DNA of 64,000 bases, taken from Gloeothece verrucosa PCC 7822 (GTDB lineage Bacteria > Cyanobacteriota > Cyanobacteriia > Cyanobacteriales > Microcystaceae). Made by a program: the position numbers and the translations under genes. The DNA lies in the NCBI RefSeq assembly GCF_000147335.1, contig NC_014501.1, forward strand, positions 1,178,001 to 1,242,000, given 5' to 3'. How positions within the stretch are numbered: position 1 is the stretch's first letter; every line of letters begins with the position of its first letter. Positions 35,646 to 44,642 of the stretch are shown one piece after another. The notes under the pieces were generated by a model. The model saw only the letters and a list, made by a program, of their open reading frames with translations, was not told where the DNA came from and made no database searches.

Positions 35646-36434
35646 TTAACTAGCTGCAACTTGATAACTCGGATGCCATTGCAACAATTTAAACTCCAAA
35701 AAACGAGCAACCTCATCAGCCAACTTGCCCAACAGAGCATACATCAAAATACTAAACACCACCACATCAGTTTGCATAAACTCTCTAGCATTCATCGCCA
35801 TATAGCCAATACCCGAATCCGAAGCAATGGTTTCTGCCACAATTAAAGTCAGCCACATAATCCCCAAAGCATAGCGCACCCCCACTAAAATCGATGGCAT
35901 AGCACTAGGAAAAATAATCTGAGTGAACAACTCCCAAGGTTTTAACCCATAAATTCGGCCCATTTCTAGCAAGCCTTGATCCACTGTGCGAATCCCATGA
36001 AAGGTATTAATATAAATTGGGAATAGCACCCCAATAGCTACTAAAAATATCCGCGCAGGATCTCCAATACCAAACCACAAAATGACTAAAGGAATCATGG
36101 CTAAGTGAGGAATATTTCGCAGCATTTGTACTGAAGTATCAAATAAATGTTCACAAGTGCGAAAAGCCCCATTAACTAGCCCTAAAATAAACCCGATAGA
36201 CCCTCCAATTAGAAATCCTGTTAGTGCCCGTCCAGCACTAATAGACAGATGTTTAAATAATTCTCCTGAGCGTGTCAAATCAATTGCCGCTTGTATAACT
36301 GCGGTTGGTGCTGGTAAAACTCGCGTCGATATCCAACCGATTTGAGATAATATTTGCCAAATTATAATTAAAGTCAGGGGGATTATCCAAGGCAATATTT
36401 TATCATATTTTAGGTTAAGTTTTCTGTTTTTCAT
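35646..36434 (-). CDS. ssuC: Aliphatic sulfonate ABC transporter, permease
   Basis: A 262-residue inner-membrane permease with about six spans. The coupling motif is in GRIYGLKPWELFTQIIFPSA (EAA-like region, about residue 160), and the end reads MYALLGKLADEVARFLE as in SsuC/TauC. It follows the carbonic-anhydrase-like gene by 29 bases and precedes ssuB. Confidence 0.92.
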   Translation of the reverse strand: MKNRKLNLKYDKILPWIIPLTLIIIWQILSQIGWISTRVLPAPTAVIQAAIDLTRSGELFKHLSISAGRALTGFLIGGSIGFILGLVNGAFRTCEHLFDTSVQMLRNIPHLAMIPLVILWFGIGDPARIFLVAIGVLFPIYINTFHGIRTVDQGLLEMGRIYGLKPWELFTQIIFPSAMPSILVGVRYALGIMWLTLIVAETIASDSGIGYMAMNAREFMQTDVVVFSILMYALLGKLADEVARFLEFKLLQWHPSYQVAAS

Positions 36435-36463
36435 AATAATTAATTTCCTCTATAAAAATATTT

Positions 36464-37090
36464 TTAATGAACTTCACTCAATAGATCAGATGGGCTTTTT
36501 GTTCCCATCTCAAGAGCGGTATTAACCTTGTCGCTTAGACGTTCATAAGGACGGCGTAAACGCTGCGTTTCAACTTCCCAGACATAACCATGAATGACAA
36601 CATCATCAGGAATTAGTGGAGAATTTCGCAATAATTCCACTTGCTTAATCGTGATAGCATCCACATCAGTAAAAGTTTTAATCCAAGTTGAGAAAATTCC
36701 TTTAGGAAGTTTTAATTCAGGTAAAGCCGGGTCGATTTCTACCTCATCAACTTTAATGCCTCGGTCTTTTAAAATCTGGGCTAATAAATCCCCTGAAGCC
36801 GTCATCATTCCGCATTCAGTATGAGTAACAACAATAATTTCTCGGGTTCCAAAGAACTGAGTCGTTAACATAGCCGAGCGAATAGCATCATCTGTTACTA
36901 AGCCGCCAGCATTGCGAAAAATATGAGCATCTCCTTCACTAAGCCCAAGCACTTTTTCTATAGGTAGCCGTTCATCCATACAAGCTAAAACCCATAAGCG
37001 TTTATTGTTTGGGATGCCGAGTTGTCGTCTTAATGCCCAATTTTTTTCTTGTTCAAGTTTTTGGTCAATTTGTTCGTGTAAAAAAGTCAT
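36464..37090 (-). CDS. Beta-carbonic-anhydrase-like protein, possible COS/CS2 hydrolase
   Basis: A 208-residue beta-CA-fold protein. Zinc ligands: Cys37 in VLACMDERLP, His90 and Cys93 in VVTHTECGMM; the Asp39-Arg41 dyad is kept. The ACMDERLPIE start, DAHIFRNAGGLVTDDAIRS and the GTREIIVVTH segment match the clade that includes COS hydrolase and CS2 hydrolase rather than the carboxysomal CcaA enzyme. The gene sits between ssuD and ssuC with AGGAG before its ATG. In that setting, release of sulfide from COS/CS2, or CO2/bicarbonate balance during desulfonation, are both conceivable. Activity cannot be decided from sequence; location is inferred cytoplasmic. Confidence 0.82.
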   Translation of the reverse strand: MTFLHEQIDQKLEQEKNWALRRQLGIPNNKRLWVLACMDERLPIEKVLGLSEGDAHIFRNAGGLVTDDAIRSAMLTTQFFGTREIIVVTHTECGMMTASGDLLAQILKDRGIKVDEVEIDPALPELKLPKGIFSTWIKTFTDVDAITIKQVELLRNSPLIPDDVVIHGYVWEVETQRLRRPYERLSDKVNTALEMGTKSPSDLLSEVH

Positions 37091-37099
37091 TGAGTCTCC

Positions 37100-37196
37100 T
37101 TATTAGTCATTATTCATCAGTTATTAGTTATTAGCCATTAGTCATTTATTTGAAATCATGTTGACTAAGGACTAACAACTAAGGACTAACAACTCA
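37100..37196. repeat. Heptamer-type repeats between ssuD and the carbonic-anhydrase-like gene
   Basis: The 106-base gap holds ATTAGTT/ATTAGCC/ATTAGTC units and then, in the opposite sense, GGACTAA-CAACTAA-GGACTAA-CAACTCA. The two halves can fold on each other. It is the largest gap inside the otherwise compact ssu unit. Confidence 0.7.
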
Positions 37197-38363
37197 TTAA
37201 TCTACTGTAGTTGTTGTTTTTTTCTCGGTTACCTGTTTAGGAAAATAGTCATTAGCGAGGATTTCCCCAAAAGGACTAAACAGTTGAGGTTGTTTATCGG
37301 TTGGGAGATTTTCTAAGGGCAAACGAGGGAAAAGAAGCTCCGCCACATAAAAAGCCTCTTCTAAATGGGGATAGCCGGATAAAATAAAGGTTTCAATGCC
37401 TAAATCCCTATATTCCAGCATCCGAGCCGCCACCGTATCGGGATCACCCACTAAAGCCGTTCCTGCACCCCCTCTCACCAATCCAACTCCGGCCCAGAGA
37501 TTGGGACTAATTTCCAAAGCTTCCCGAGAACCTTGGTGTAGTTGAGTCATGCGGCGTTGACCAACGGAATCCATGCGAGCATAAGCTTTTTGAGCCGTAG
37601 CAATAGCATCCTCATCCACATAGCGAATTAAATGGTTCGCCGCTTCCCAAGCCTCTTGTTCTGTCTCTCTGACGATCACGTGCAGACGAATACCAAATTT
37701 TAATTCTCTTCCCTCAGCTTGTGCCAAACGGCGTACAGAATCAATTTTTTGAGCAACTTGCTCAGGGGGTTCTCCCCAAGTCAGATAAACATCGACGTGC
37801 TTGGCGGCTACTTGTTTAGCAATTTCCGATGAACCCCCAAACCACAGAGGCGGGTAGGGTTGTTGAACCGGGGGAAATAGGAGCTTTCCGCCTCGAATAT
37901 CGAGATAATCTCCTTTAAAATCGGTTTCGTTTCCACTAATAATCCCACGAAAAGCACTAAGAAATTCATCCGTCAGTCGGTAGCGATCATCATGGCTCAG
38001 ATGTAAACCATCCCCTGCCAATTCAATTGGATCGCCTCCGGTTACCACATTAATCAGCAAACGCCCATTAGACAGCCGATCAAAACTAGCCGCCATTCTC
38101 GCGGCAGCACCAGGAGAGATTAAACCCGGACGCACTGCCACTAAAAAACGCATTCGTTGAGTATGGGCCGCCAAGTAAGAAGCGGCAATCCAAGAATCCT
38201 CACAAGAGCGTCCAGTGGGTAATAATGCTCCTGTAAAACCCAAATGATCCACCGCTTGAGCAATTTGTTTAAGATAACCTGGGTTAGTTGAGCGCCCACC
38301 AAGCCCTGTACCTAAGTAACGCCCATCTCCGTGAGTCGGAATAAACCAAAGAAGTTGCATCAT
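37197..38363 (-). CDS. ssuD: FMNH2-dependent alkanesulfonate monooxygenase
   Basis: A 388-residue luciferase-like flavin monooxygenase that cleaves the C-S bond of alkanesulfonates, giving sulfite and an aldehyde, with FMNH2 from SsuE. Family marks: [15 protein letters not shown] at the start, [20 protein letters not shown] (about residue 45), [15 protein letters not shown] (about 105) and [20 protein letters not shown] near the end. Two adjacent ATGs at 38363 and 38360 follow GGAG; either may be used. It is preceded by ssuA 11 bases upstream. Confidence 0.95.
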   Translation of the reverse strand: MMQLLWFIPTHGDGRYLGTGLGGRSTNPGYLKQIAQAVDHLGFTGALLPTGRSCEDSWIAASYLAAHTQRMRFLVAVRPGLISPGAAARMAASFDRLSNGRLLINVVTGGDPIELAGDGLHLSHDDRYRLTDEFLSAFRGIISGNETDFKGDYLDIRGGKLLFPPVQQPYPPLWFGGSSEIAKQVAAKHVDVYLTWGEPPEQVAQKIDSVRRLAQAEGRELKFGIRLHVIVRETEQEAWEAANHLIRYVDEDAIATAQKAYARMDSVGQRRMTQLHQGSREALEISPNLWAGVGLVRGGAGTALVGDPDTVAARMLEYRDLGIETFILSGYPHLEEAFYVAELLFPRLPLENLPTDKQPQLFSPFGEILANDYFPKQVTEKKTTTTVD

Positions 38364-38374
38364 TTTCTCCTTGA

Positions 38375-39424
38375 CTAATTGGATTTTTCGGTCAAATCTT
38401 TAACTTGAATTGGCTTAGGTAAAAGCTTTAAGCCGAGGAAAGTATCAGCGATCTGTTGTTGATAAGCGGTAATCTCCCCATTAATTGGCTCAATTCCTCC
38501 CGGACGGCGTTTTAAAACCTCTTCTAGGGTGGGAACATCCAAACCTAATTCAGGAGCCAGCAAGGTTGCCGCTTCAGTCACGTTAGTTTTTGCCCAACTA
38601 TCTGCCTTTTTGGTTTCCTCGATAATGGTTTTGACTCGTTCGGGATATTGTTCCACAAACGGTTTAGCCGCTAGATAAAATTCGCGGTTAGCTACTATCC
38701 CCTCGCCATCCTCTAAAACTCTGGCACCTGTTGCCCGTTTGGCTGCGGTGAAAAACGGGTCCCAAATTGCCCAAGCATCTACGCTTCCCTGTTCAAAAGC
38801 GGCTCTAGCATCGGCAGGCGGCAAAAAAATGATGTTAATATCTTCATATTTTAGCCCCGCTTTTTCTAAGGCTTTTACTAAAAAGAAATGCACATTAGAC
38901 CCCTTATTGAGAACCACCTTTTTTCCCTTCAAATCAGCTAAAGTCTTAAGGGGAGAATCTTGTTTAACTAAAATCCCCTCAGCTTTAGGATTAGGGGTTT
39001 GACTGGCTACATAAACCAGAGGGGCACCGGCGGCTTGAGCAAAAATAGGTGGGGCTTCTCCGGTATGCCCAAAATCGATGCTACCAGCATTAAGGGCTTC
39101 CAACAGTTGAGGACCTGCCGGAAACTGTAACCATTGCACCGAGATCCCCTCCCCTTTCAGTCGTTGTTCTAAATTTCCTCTCGCTTTCAAAATATTGAGC
39201 GTTCCAAATTTCTGATAACCAATGCGAATCACTTTACTTTCAACATTATTGGTTACAGGATTGCTTGGAGAAGAAGAACTAACCGGTAAATTTGTCTGAG
39301 TTGAGCTACAAGCCGTTAAAATTATCCCTACAATAACTAGGAAAATAATTTTCTTTGCGCCCTTTGCGCCCTTGTGCGAAACCCAAAAATCTAACAGATT
39401 AAGTCGAAGGTTTCCAAATAGCAT
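38375..39424 (-). CDS. ssuA: Aliphatic sulfonate-binding lipoprotein (second copy)
   Basis: A 349-residue periplasmic receptor of the SsuA/NrtA-like family. The lipobox is LTAC (Cys39), preceded by a hydrophobic stretch. Family marks: [38 protein letters not shown] and [19 protein letters not shown]. The ATG at 39424 lies inside the 3' end of the preceding ssuA, a 26-base overlap, so translation is probably coupled. The residues between start and hydrophobic core ([10 protein letters not shown]) come from a GGGCGCAAA-type DNA repeat. It is closely related to the copy upstream and arose by tandem duplication. Confidence 0.9.
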   Translation of the reverse strand: MLFGNLRLNLLDFWVSHKGAKGAKKIIFLVIVGIILTACSSTQTNLPVSSSSPSNPVTNNVESKVIRIGYQKFGTLNILKARGNLEQRLKGEGISVQWLQFPAGPQLLEALNAGSIDFGHTGEAPPIFAQAAGAPLVYVASQTPNPKAEGILVKQDSPLKTLADLKGKKVVLNKGSNVHFFLVKALEKAGLKYEDINIIFLPPADARAAFEQGSVDAWAIWDPFFTAAKRATGARVLEDGEGIVANREFYLAAKPFVEQYPERVKTIIEETKKADSWAKTNVTEAATLLAPELGLDVPTLEEVLKRRPGGIEPINGEITAYQQQIADTFLGLKLLPKPIQVKDLTEKSN

Positions 39425-40406
39425 CTTGTACTTTGATAGATTTGGGAATAATTTTTAATCGATAAAAAGTATTAGCAATTGCCTGTTGTTCGGCCACCAT
39501 TTCTGGTGTTATCGGTTTAAAACTGTAATTACGTCGTTTGGTGACAACCTCGAGAATGGATGGTTCGATTTTCAGCAAAGGAGAGAGTAACTGGGCCACC
39601 TGTTTAGGATTATTTTTTGCCCAATTGGATACCGTTTGTGTTTCTTGTTGAATAGCCTTAATAATCTTGGGATATTTTGTGACAAAAGATTGATACCCTA
39701 AGAAAAAATCTCGATTCTTGACTAATTGCTGGCTATCGACCAATACACGAGCATTAGCTTGGCTTTGGGCTATTGCATAATAAGGGTCCCAAATTCCCCA
39801 AGCATCGACGCTTCCCTGCTCAAAAGCGGCTCTAGCATCGGCAGGAGATAAATAGGCGGGTTTGATGTCACCCCAAGAGAGTCCGGCTTTTTCCAAGGCT
39901 TTGACCACTAGATAATGGGCGCTAGAGCTTTTGGCTAAGGCGACGGTTTTACCTTTTAAGTCTTTGACGCTTTTAATGGGAGAATTTTTCTTAACCAAAA
40001 TGGCAGAACTTTTATCTTTAGGGTCACTACCTCCTACATATACTAAAGGCACTCCGGCGGCTTGAGCGATAACTGGCGGTGTATCCCCTGTACGAGCAAT
40101 GTCAATACTACCGGCATTAAGCGCTTCTAACATCGGTGGTCCGGATTGAAATTCTATCCATTCAATAGAAGACACTCCTAATGCTTTTAGCCGAGTTTTT
40201 AGGTTTCCTTTGGCTTTGACTAGAGTGAGTGGATCAAATTTTTGATGTCCGATTCGCAAGACGATCGAGGGTGATGGCGAAGACTGAGCAACTCTTACAC
40301 TTTGAGCGTTAGACACCTTGCCAATACAGGCTACAACCAGGAGACTCAAGGCTAAAGGAAGCGCAAACAATAAGACGTATCTTCTGACCCATCGCTTTGA
40401 CCACAT
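39399..40406 (-). CDS. ssuA: Aliphatic sulfonate-binding protein (first copy)
   Basis: A 335-residue periplasmic receptor of the same family as the next gene, with marks [39 protein letters not shown] and DAWGIWDPYYAIAQSQANA. The N-terminus is hydrophobic and ends in VVAC, a lipobox-like site. It is the first gene of the minus-strand unit ssuA-ssuA-ssuD-CA-ssuC-ssuB-ssuE. The two receptors may bind different sulfonates. AAAGGA lies before its ATG. Confidence 0.9.
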   Translation of the reverse strand: MWSKRWVRRYVLLFALPLALSLLVVACIGKVSNAQSVRVAQSSPSPSIVLRIGHQKFDPLTLVKAKGNLKTRLKALGVSSIEWIEFQSGPPMLEALNAGSIDIARTGDTPPVIAQAAGVPLVYVGGSDPKDKSSAILVKKNSPIKSVKDLKGKTVALAKSSSAHYLVVKALEKAGLSWGDIKPAYLSPADARAAFEQGSVDAWGIWDPYYAIAQSQANARVLVDSQQLVKNRDFFLGYQSFVTKYPKIIKAIQQETQTVSNWAKNNPKQVAQLLSPLLKIEPSILEVVTKRRNYSFKPITPEMVAEQQAIANTFYRLKIIPKSIKVQDAIWKPST

Positions 40407-40965
40407 CTAACATATCCTTTGTTTCCAGAGACATTACCTTACTTCGGAGTAACCATTTGGAAAGATGCAAGGACATCTGATTACTCCGTCTTTAAGACTG
40501 TTGCTTTTTATAATATACTATAACTTTATCGGAATTAAGTATTTTAAAGAGCAATTTTCTAAACTAATACAGATATTCGCGTATAGCAACGGTTAACAGA
40601 TTGATATCTTCGCCGGACTAAAGGCGTGGTGATTCCTCGAACACTTCTAATCAGCCAACTCACTGCCGATAGTGCCGCTTAAAACCAAACTGACGACAGC
40701 AGTGATCACAACGAGACTGATCGGCTTCCTTAAACAGCTAGGACTGGGAATAGATTAAATTCTAGAATTTTGTTAAATTTTGCAACTTTTTAGCCGATAA
40801 TTAGTCATCCAGCCTATATTGTTGCTCAAAGTGTAATAACACAAGAGACCGTCCTCTAATCCTGAAGACTTGGCAAATCTAGATTTTACAAGCCTTTTTC
40901 AGATATAACAATAGAGAAATCTCTCGCCAATAAACGATCATTAAATAACCATTTTTGTAGTTGAT
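40407..40965. other. Intergenic region upstream of the ssu operon
   Basis: About 560 bases between divergent ssuA and the sulfotransferase gene. An inverted repeat CGGAGTAA (40445-40452) / TTACTCCG (40481-40488) lies about 40 bases upstream of ssuA and may be an operator or a leader hairpin. On the minus strand around 40664-40760 a short open stretch reads KPISLVVITAVVSLVLSGTI then a stop; it has no start codon and is not called as a gene. Promoters of both flanking genes must lie here. Confidence 0.45.
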
Positions 40966-41952
40966 ATGAAATTAACAAATTTAGAATTCCTATATAAATT
41001 AAATTCTCGACTGGCTCAAAAATTTTTTATTGATCTGGCAGGAGATACTAAAAATACTATTTTTATTTCTTCTTCACCAAGAAGTGGTAGCACTTGGCTG
41101 GCTGAAATAATTGAATATATTACTAAAAGTCGTTTTATTTTTGAGCCTTTTCATACAGGACAGGTGAATTTTGGATTGCCTAATACTCGTCCTTTATACT
41201 TACGTCCTCAATCTGAGTATCCACAATATAAAGAAGCAATCGAAAAAATTGTTAATGGCAAAATAAAATCCCAATGGACAGATACATTAAACAAACAAAT
41301 TTTGCCAAAAAAACGCTTGATTAAAGCTATCCACAGTAATCTGATGCTTAAATGGCTGATGGTCAATTATCCTGATATAAAATTCATTTATCTTTTAAGG
41401 AATCCTTTTTCAGTATCATTATCTATAGCCAGAATGGGAGGCGATATTCACTTAGAAGATATGTTAAGTCAAGAAACTTTAGTTAAAGACTTTCTTGCCG
41501 ATAAAATTGATATTATTAACTCAGCTAACACGGCTTTTGAAAAAGCTATGGTGCGATGGACTATAGAACAATTTGTTCCTTTATCTCTATTCGAAAATGA
41601 TGATAATATCTTAATAATATTTTATGAAAACCTGTGTTTAAATACAGAAAAAGAAATAAGTAAAATATCAAAATTTCTTCAAGAAGACATTGATAATACT
41701 GATGTTAGCTCACTCAAAAAAATGATAAAAAAACCATCAGCAACAGCATTTTTGGCAATAAATAAATCTCTAAAAACTGAAGTAAATAAAGCAGAATATG
41801 ACCTAAAAAGCAAAAATAAATTAACTGAATGGCAAAACTCAGTAGAGCAATCTCAAATAGATTATGGATTAAAATTATTGCAAGCTTTTAATTTAGATAA
41901 ATTATATAATGATGATTTAATCCCTAATACAGCGTTGATCAATAAGTGGTGA
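40966..41952 (+). CDS. Sulfotransferase family protein
   Basis: A 328-residue soluble protein. The PAPS 5'-phosphosulfate loop is SSSPRSGSTWLAEII (about residues 33-47) and the 3'-phosphate motif is YLLRNPFSVSLSIARMGG (about 144-161). The rest is helical and Asn/Lys-rich. Sulfotransferases of this kind sulfate glycans or small molecules; the acceptor is unknown. Its codon use is clearly more AT-rich than the neighbours (frequent AAA, ATA, TTA, AAT), which may point to acquisition by transfer. A hairpin repeat and a MITE follow. It lies beside, but divergent from, the sulfonate operon. Confidence 0.85.
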   Translation: MKLTNLEFLYKLNSRLAQKFFIDLAGDTKNTIFISSSPRSGSTWLAEIIEYITKSRFIFEPFHTGQVNFGLPNTRPLYLRPQSEYPQYKEAIEKIVNGKIKSQWTDTLNKQILPKKRLIKAIHSNLMLKWLMVNYPDIKFIYLLRNPFSVSLSIARMGGDIHLEDMLSQETLVKDFLADKIDIINSANTAFEKAMVRWTIEQFVPLSLFENDDNILIIFYENLCLNTEKEISKISKFLQEDIDNTDVSSLKKMIKKPSATAFLAINKSLKTEVNKAEYDLKSKNKLTEWQNSVEQSQIDYGLKLLQAFNLDKLYNDDLIPNTALINKW

Positions 41953-41955
41953 ATA

Positions 41956-42038
41956 AAAATTGTTAAAAAGGTGAGCAAATTTGATTAAAACCTTAAAAGC
42001 TTTGTACAAAGTAGATAATCAGCTTTGCCCACCCTAGG
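41956..42038 (+). repeat. Dispersed hairpin repeat, copy 1
   Basis: AAAATTGTTAAAAAGGTGAG followed by CAAA (from 41956) and, 45 bases on, CTTTGCCCACCCTAGG (42023-42038). The arms can pair (GGTGAGCAAA with TTTGCCCACC, one mismatch). A similar element follows the small gene at 42434-42775. Confidence 0.6.
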
Positions 42039-42050
42039 CAAGCGGCTAAA

Positions 42051-42342
42051 CTGACGGGGTGACAACAAGGTTAAAGTGGAGACTGGGGGTAGGGTTTTGG
42101 GTGTGGGGGGTAGGGAAAAATATCCCAACTCAAGTTGACGGGGCTAACTCAATATAAAAAAAAAACCGCGCATTTCTTCCTACAACCAAACATGATCTAT
42201 GATCTATAAAAAGAGCGATTAATGATTGAAGTTTTTTCCCCACCCCCTACCCCCCACACCCTACGATGCTCCGCGCTACGCACAGTCGCTTGTGCTAGGA
42301 GGTCACCCTGTCTTAGTTACAAGACTCTTGTCACCCCGTAAG
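42051..42342. mobile_element. MITE-like element, 292 bp, with 9-bp target duplication
   Basis: Terminal inverted repeats of 15 bp with one mismatch (CTGACGGGGTGACAA at the left, CTTACGGGGTGACAA read from the right end) are flanked immediately outside by the same 9-bp sequence GCGGCTAAA (42042-42050 and 42343-42351). Inside, a G-rich block with GGGGGTAGGG units (about 42088-42115) is inverted as CCCTACCCCC (about 42245-42262), so the element can fold into a long hairpin. There is no transposase frame. This is the structure of a non-autonomous transposable element; the mobilising transposase is unknown. Confidence 0.8.
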
Positions 42343-42433
42343 GCGGCTAAATTTTCTATTTGGCTGAGTTTTTGTTAATTCTAGTAACGTATTTGGGAAT
42401 TATGTAAATATAATTAATTCTCAGTTTTTGATT

Positions 42434-42775
42434 ATGATTGAATGGCTAATGGCAGGATTCATTCTATTACTTATAATAGGATTATTATATTTATTAATTA
42501 ATTTACCGCAAGAAGTTAAGCAACAAAAAGTCAAAAATAAAAAATTTCTAGACTCTAAAAGTCACCGAAATAAGTCTAGTATCAAATCCTTAAATACTGC
42601 TCCCAAAAAAGATGCAGTAATCTCGGTTTTAGAATCTAAGGTACTAAAATTGGTGGGAGGACAGCGAGATGTAGCTCAACGGTTAATCGATAATATCAAG
42701 CGAAAAAATGTTGATAAGGATGAAATTTGGTGTTGGGAAAAAGTAATAGAAGATTTAGAACGAGACCGTCGCTAA
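42434..42775 (+). CDS. Small single-span membrane protein of unknown function
   Basis: A 113-residue protein: one N-terminal membrane helix (residues 2-26, MIEWLMAGFILLLIIGLLYL) followed by a basic linker (29-60) and a C-terminal part (65-113, SVLESKVLKLVGGQRDVAQR and WCWEKVIEDLERD) that looks conserved. Proteins with this tail are found in other cyanobacteria without assigned function. The ATG at 42434 is used; a TTG two codons upstream is possible. It is convergent with pstB. Confidence 0.6.
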   Translation: MIEWLMAGFILLLIIGLLYLLINLPQEVKQQKVKNKKFLDSKSHRNKSSIKSLNTAPKKDAVISVLESKVLKLVGGQRDVAQRLIDNIKRKNVDKDEIWCWEKVIEDLERDRR

Positions 42776-42829
42776 AAATTGTTAAAAGGTGAGGAAAGTT
42801 TATCTTAGAAACTTTACCCACCCTAGAGG
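42774..42829. repeat. Dispersed hairpin repeat, copy 2, between convergent genes
   Basis: AAAATTGTTAAAAGGTGAGG then AAAGTTT (42795-42801) paired with AAACTTT (42809-42815), with outer GGTG (42788) and CACC (42819); 12 of 14 positions pair. It probably also serves as transcription terminator for the small gene and for pstB. Confidence 0.6.
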
Positions 42830-42860
42830 ATAAGCCATGAGTAATTATTTTTTAACTGGC

Positions 42861-43691
42861 TTAACCAAATCGACCACTAATATATTCTTTAGCTTCATTG
42901 GAATGAGGAGAATTAAAGATAACCTCAGTGGGACTATACTCCACTAATTTTCCTCGCCGCTTACCATGTTCATCGATTTCCGTATTAAAAAACGCCGTCC
43001 AATCAGCGACTCTAGAGGCTTGCTGCATATTATGAGTTACCATAATAATCGTGTATTGTTCCTTGAGTTCTAAGCAGAGTTCTTCAACTTGACGAGTAGA
43101 AATGGGATCAAGAGCAGAACAAGGTTCATCCATTAATAAAACCTCGGGTTTCATAGCGATGGCACGAGCAATACAAAGTCGTTGCTGTTGTCCTCCAGAT
43201 AACGCCGTTCCCTTTTCTTTCAGCTTATCTTTGACTTCATTCCAAATAGCAGCACGTCTTAGAGAAACTTCTACTAATTCATCTAAATTGCCTTTATAAC
43301 CATTAGTCCGAGGAGCAAAAGCAATATTTTCATAAATCGTTTTAGGAAAGGGGTTAGGTCTTTGAAAAACCATTCCCACTTGTCGCCGCAATTTAACAGA
43401 ATTAATTTTCGGGTCGTAAATGTTGCGATTACGATAATTTAATCTCCCTTCAACTTTAGCACCGGTGATTAAATCATTCATGCGGTTGAAGCAACGGAGT
43501 AGGGTACTTTTCCCACAACCTGAAGGACCAATAAAAGCCGTAATTTGTTTTTCAGGAATTTTCATATAAACATCTAGCAGGGCTAAAAATCCAGCATAGT
43601 AGACCTTTACGCCTGCCACATCAAACACAGCATTATCTTGCTGATCTGCTATAGTATTCCCCCATGAACTTTGATAGTTACTATCGGTCAT
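42861..43691 (-). CDS. pstB: Phosphate ABC transporter, ATP-binding protein
   Basis: A 276-residue ABC ATPase with PstB marks: Walker [20 protein letters not shown] (about residue 56), [20 protein letters not shown], signature [16 protein letters not shown] (about 165) and [20 protein letters not shown]. The C-terminal [20 protein letters not shown] is typical. It is the last gene of the sbpA-pstS-pstC-pstA-pstB unit, 49 bases behind pstA. Confidence 0.96.
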   Translation of the reverse strand: MTDSNYQSSWGNTIADQQDNAVFDVAGVKVYYAGFLALLDVYMKIPEKQITAFIGPSGCGKSTLLRCFNRMNDLITGAKVEGRLNYRNRNIYDPKINSVKLRRQVGMVFQRPNPFPKTIYENIAFAPRTNGYKGNLDELVEVSLRRAAIWNEVKDKLKEKGTALSGGQQQRLCIARAIAMKPEVLLMDEPCSALDPISTRQVEELCLELKEQYTIIMVTHNMQQASRVADWTAFFNTEIDEHGKRRGKLVEYSPTEVIFNSPHSNEAKEYISGRFG

Positions 43692-43740
43692 TTTTTTTGT
43701 CTCCTAATCTGGATGAGAGGTGGTTGGTTAGAAATTTCTC

Positions 43741-44637
43741 TTAACGAGAGAAGCGTTGACGAATATAAATGGCGACACCATTTAAAGCCAAAACTAAAGC
43801 AATCAAAGCAATAATGGTGGCTGCTGCCGCATTAGCAAACCCCGGTTCTGGACGAGTGATATAAGAATAAATTTGAATCGGTAAAGCCATAAATCGCTGA
43901 AACAAACCCGGATTAAAGGTGAGAAAACCCACAGCACCCACTACAATCAAAGAAGCCGCATCCCCAATGGCACGAGAGACAGAAATAATCACCCCTGTAA
44001 GAATCCCCGGAATAGCATAGGGAATAACATGATTACTGAGGGTTTGCCATTTAGTAATCCCTAAACCGTAGGAAGCATTTCTAAGGGAATCTGGCACAGC
44101 ACGAATGGCTTCTCTAGCGGTGACAATAATCACAGGTAAAGACAATAACGATAAAGTCAATGCACCAGAAATTAATACCGGTCCAAACCCGAGTAAATAA
44201 TTAAAAACCCCTAAACCCAATAAGCCATAAACAATCGAAGGGACTCCCGCCAAATTACTGATATTAATTTCAATAATCGCTGTCCACCCGTTTCTCGGGG
44301 CGTATTCTTCGAGATATAAAGCGGCTCCCACACCAATAGGAACAGCTACCAAAATGACCACAATTCCTAAAAGAATACTGCTCACAATAGCAGGACGAAT
44401 TCCCCCTTGATCCGGAAAACGCGAAGGAGTTTCTATCAAGAAGCCAGGGGTTAAAAATCTCCCTAATCCGTCTTGTAAAACATCAAAAAGTACCAATGCC
44501 AAGACGAATAAACCAATTAGCAATCCTAGCAAAAAAATTTTTTCAAAAATTTTTCCTAACTGTTCGCGGCTCTCGACATTATCAGTAAATTCAGTCCCCG
44601 AATGTCGAAAATTATCTTGTGTATTAATGGTCGTCAT
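43741..44637 (-). CDS. pstA: Phosphate ABC transporter, permease
   Basis: A 298-residue inner-membrane permease with six spans. Family marks: IRPAIVSSILLGIVVILVAV, VGAALYLEEYAP, LAGVPSIVYGLLGLGVF and the EAA loop REAIRAVPDSLRNASYGLGI. It starts five bases behind the pstC stop, so the two permeases are coupled. Confidence 0.95.
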   Translation of the reverse strand: MTTINTQDNFRHSGTEFTDNVESREQLGKIFEKIFLLGLLIGLFVLALVLFDVLQDGLGRFLTPGFLIETPSRFPDQGGIRPAIVSSILLGIVVILVAVPIGVGAALYLEEYAPRNGWTAIIEINISNLAGVPSIVYGLLGLGVFNYLLGFGPVLISGALTLSLLSLPVIIVTAREAIRAVPDSLRNASYGLGITKWQTLSNHVIPYAIPGILTGVIISVSRAIGDAASLIVVGAVGFLTFNPGLFQRFMALPIQIYSYITRPEPGFANAAAATIIALIALVLALNGVAIYIRQRFSR

Positions 44638-44642
44638 GTTGA

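Noticed and set aside
40664..40760. Short minus-strand hydrophobic stretch (KPISLVVITAVVSLVLSGTI)
   Set aside because: No start codon in frame upstream before a stop; could be the end of a decayed gene but cannot be supported.
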